A stretch of 64,000 nucleotides of DNA from an uncultured Schlesneria sp. Its GTDB lineage: Bacteria > Planctomycetota > Planctomycetia > Planctomycetales > Planctomycetaceae. The notes under the pieces were generated by a model. It searched no databases and had not been told where the DNA came from. It saw only the letters and a list, made by a program, of their open reading frames with translations. Position 1 is the first letter of the stretch. Every line of letters begins with the position of its first letter. The DNA is taken from the NCBI GenBank assembly GCA_903899985.1, contig CAIULL010000254.1:1-64000 (forward strand), read 5' to 3'. Positions 62,948-64,000 of the stretch are shown piece by piece. The translations under genes and the position numbers were made by a program.

Positions 62948-63937
62948 TCAAACCCGGCGAAGCACCAGCAGGCAATCAGAATGAAACCGAGCTTCGATTC
63001 CATCGGGAAAATCAACTGACTTACGATTGGCCAGCATGTCGACCAATCTGTTCCAATGTGCAAACCCCATCGCCTGACGTGGCCAGTTTTGTATTTGCCA
63101 TAACTCACAAAACATCTCTCGAATCAAATGTCTCGGCTGGCCTGCTAATAATGTGACATCAAGGTGACACGAGTCTGGCTGCAGGTCCAACTGACAACGT
63201 GCGAGTAATTTTGAAGCGGTATCTTGGATCGCTTTTTCAATTTCCGTCGCTTGTTCCGCCAGCCTGCAAAGTGCGGCGTCGACCTGAGGATTGATTTCTT
63301 CCCGGAGCAGGGGGAGGACGACGTGGCGAAGTTTGTTACGAGTCATCGCTGTGTCGGAATTCGAATAATCCGTTCGATAGCTTTGACTTCGCTCCAACAG
63401 AAAGCCTTCAATTTCCCCTCGAATCACGGAAAGAATCGGGCGGACCAACAAGCGACCCGACGCGGTCGATCTCGTACGTGGTATACCGCACAATCCGGCG
63501 ATTCCTGTCCCACGAAGGATGTGATGCAATACCGTTTCCGCCTGATCGGTTGCCGTGTGAGCGAGAGCGACTGCGGGACATCTGAATTTTGCCGCTGAAA
63601 TCTCCAGAAATTCATATCGAAGTCGCCGAGCCTGCTCTTCGAGTCCGCTGGCATTTGCAGGGAGAATCCCATCCGGAATTTCTCCAATTTCACTGGGAAG
63701 ATTCAGTGATGCCGCAAGCTCACGGACCCAGACCGCATCTGCGTCGCTATCACGACCTCTTAACCGGTGGTTGAGATGAGCAACAAATAATTCCAGCGAG
63801 AATTCCGGGCTGAGATCGACCAGCCCCCGGAGCAGAGCCACACTGTCGGCACCTCCCGAAACGGCCACTAACAGCCGGGATTTACAAACATCGCATCGTT
63901 TCAGTCCGTCGCGAAGTTTTTCAAGGAAGTCAGACAT
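62948..63937 (-). CDS. tilS: tRNA(Ile)-lysidine synthase
   Basis: Converts the wobble cytidine of tRNA-Ile(CAU) to lysidine, preventing misreading of AUG. 329 residues with the PP-loop VAVSGGADSVALLRGLVDL (motif SGGADS at 27-32), AHLNHRLRG, ALAHTATDQAETVLHHILRGTGIAGL and RNKLRHVVLPLLRE. Length is that of a minimal TilS with a short C-terminal domain. The weak ribosome-binding site leaves the exact start a little open. Unrelated to neighbours. Confidence 0.95.
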   Translation of the reverse strand: MSDFLEKLRDGLKRCDVCKSRLLVAVSGGADSVALLRGLVDLSPEFSLELFVAHLNHRLRGRDSDADAVWVRELAASLNLPSEIGEIPDGILPANASGLEEQARRLRYEFLEISAAKFRCPAVALAHTATDQAETVLHHILRGTGIAGLCGIPRTRSTASGRLLVRPILSVIRGEIEGFLLERSQSYRTDYSNSDTAMTRNKLRHVVLPLLREEINPQVDAALCRLAEQATEIEKAIQDTASKLLARCQLDLQPDSCHLDVTLLAGQPRHLIREMFCELWQIQNWPRQAMGFAHWNRLVDMLANRKSVDFPDGIEARFHSDCLLVLRRV

Positions 63938-63964
63938 TTTAGTTTTCTTCGCGATCGCAAATCG

Positions 63965-64000
63965 TCAGGGCTTATCAGCAATTGCTGTCTTCATTGCGTC
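63965..64000 (-). CDS. Possible C-terminus of a gene beginning outside the window
   Basis: On the minus strand the frame entering at the edge reads DAMKTAIADKP and then a TGA stop at 63967-63965, 27 bases before tilS. Twelve codons are too few to judge; offered only as a candidate. Confidence 0.25.
   Translation of the reverse strand, partial: DAMKTAIADKP

Overview
The window looks like planctomycete chromosome, probably from the Planctomycetaceae in the broad sense. The support is gene content: a paired DUF1501 and PSCyt/DUF1549/DUF1553 operon, a PQQ-type beta-propeller with EF-hands, two BlaI-M56 pairs, a DUF3500 protein and many secreted proteins of unknown function. Gene density is modest and the gaps are full of small palindromic repeats. 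I see no rRNA gene, intact tRNA, CRISPR array, transposase or integrase. The genus call is inference only.

Layout. 0-10 kb: the 3' part of ribBA, a methyltransferase, an exported STN-like/HEAT protein, a DapA-family aldolase/lyase, an orphan-type histidine kinase, an HTH-REC response regulator and mnmG. 10-23 kb: an accessory-looking stretch. It has a 172-bp twin repeat, two BlaI regulators each paired with an M56 membrane metallopeptidase (one fused to WD40 repeats, one to a SurA/parvulin-like tail), a protein with an AbiGi-like C-terminus and a PQQ propeller between two inverted copies of a dispersed repeat, a tRNA-Asn-like relic, a LolD-like ATPase and an SDR oxidoreductase. 23-30 kb: secreted proteins of unknown function, a TlpA-fold lipoprotein without its CXXC, and a family 4 uracil-DNA glycosylase.

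30.5-40.6 kb is the most coherent system. Five co-directional genes encode a circularly permuted ATP-grasp, an alpha-E protein, a transglutaminase-DUF2126 fusion, an ATP-grasp/alpha-E fusion and a stand-alone transglutaminase. This gene set is known from other bacteria and is predicted to make and cleave amide-linked peptides. Here it occurs as two parallel modules, one split and one fused.

40.7-64 kb: thrS with an unusual insertion, an SGNH hydrolase, the DUF1501/PSD1 operon, a BNR-repeat protein overlapping a MoaD/ThiS-like gene, a ceramidase-like enzyme, a Prc-type protease followed by a DUF58 protein, a DJ-1/PfpI protein, an A+T-rich polytopic membrane protein with a TIR/SLOG-like cytosolic domain, a DUF3500 protein, a HIT protein, bioF, an MFS transporter with a repeat-expanded loop, and tilS.

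All function calls come from reading motifs in the translated sequence. No database search was run. Start codons were moved inward where a ribosome-binding site and family length favoured it, and each such change is stated.
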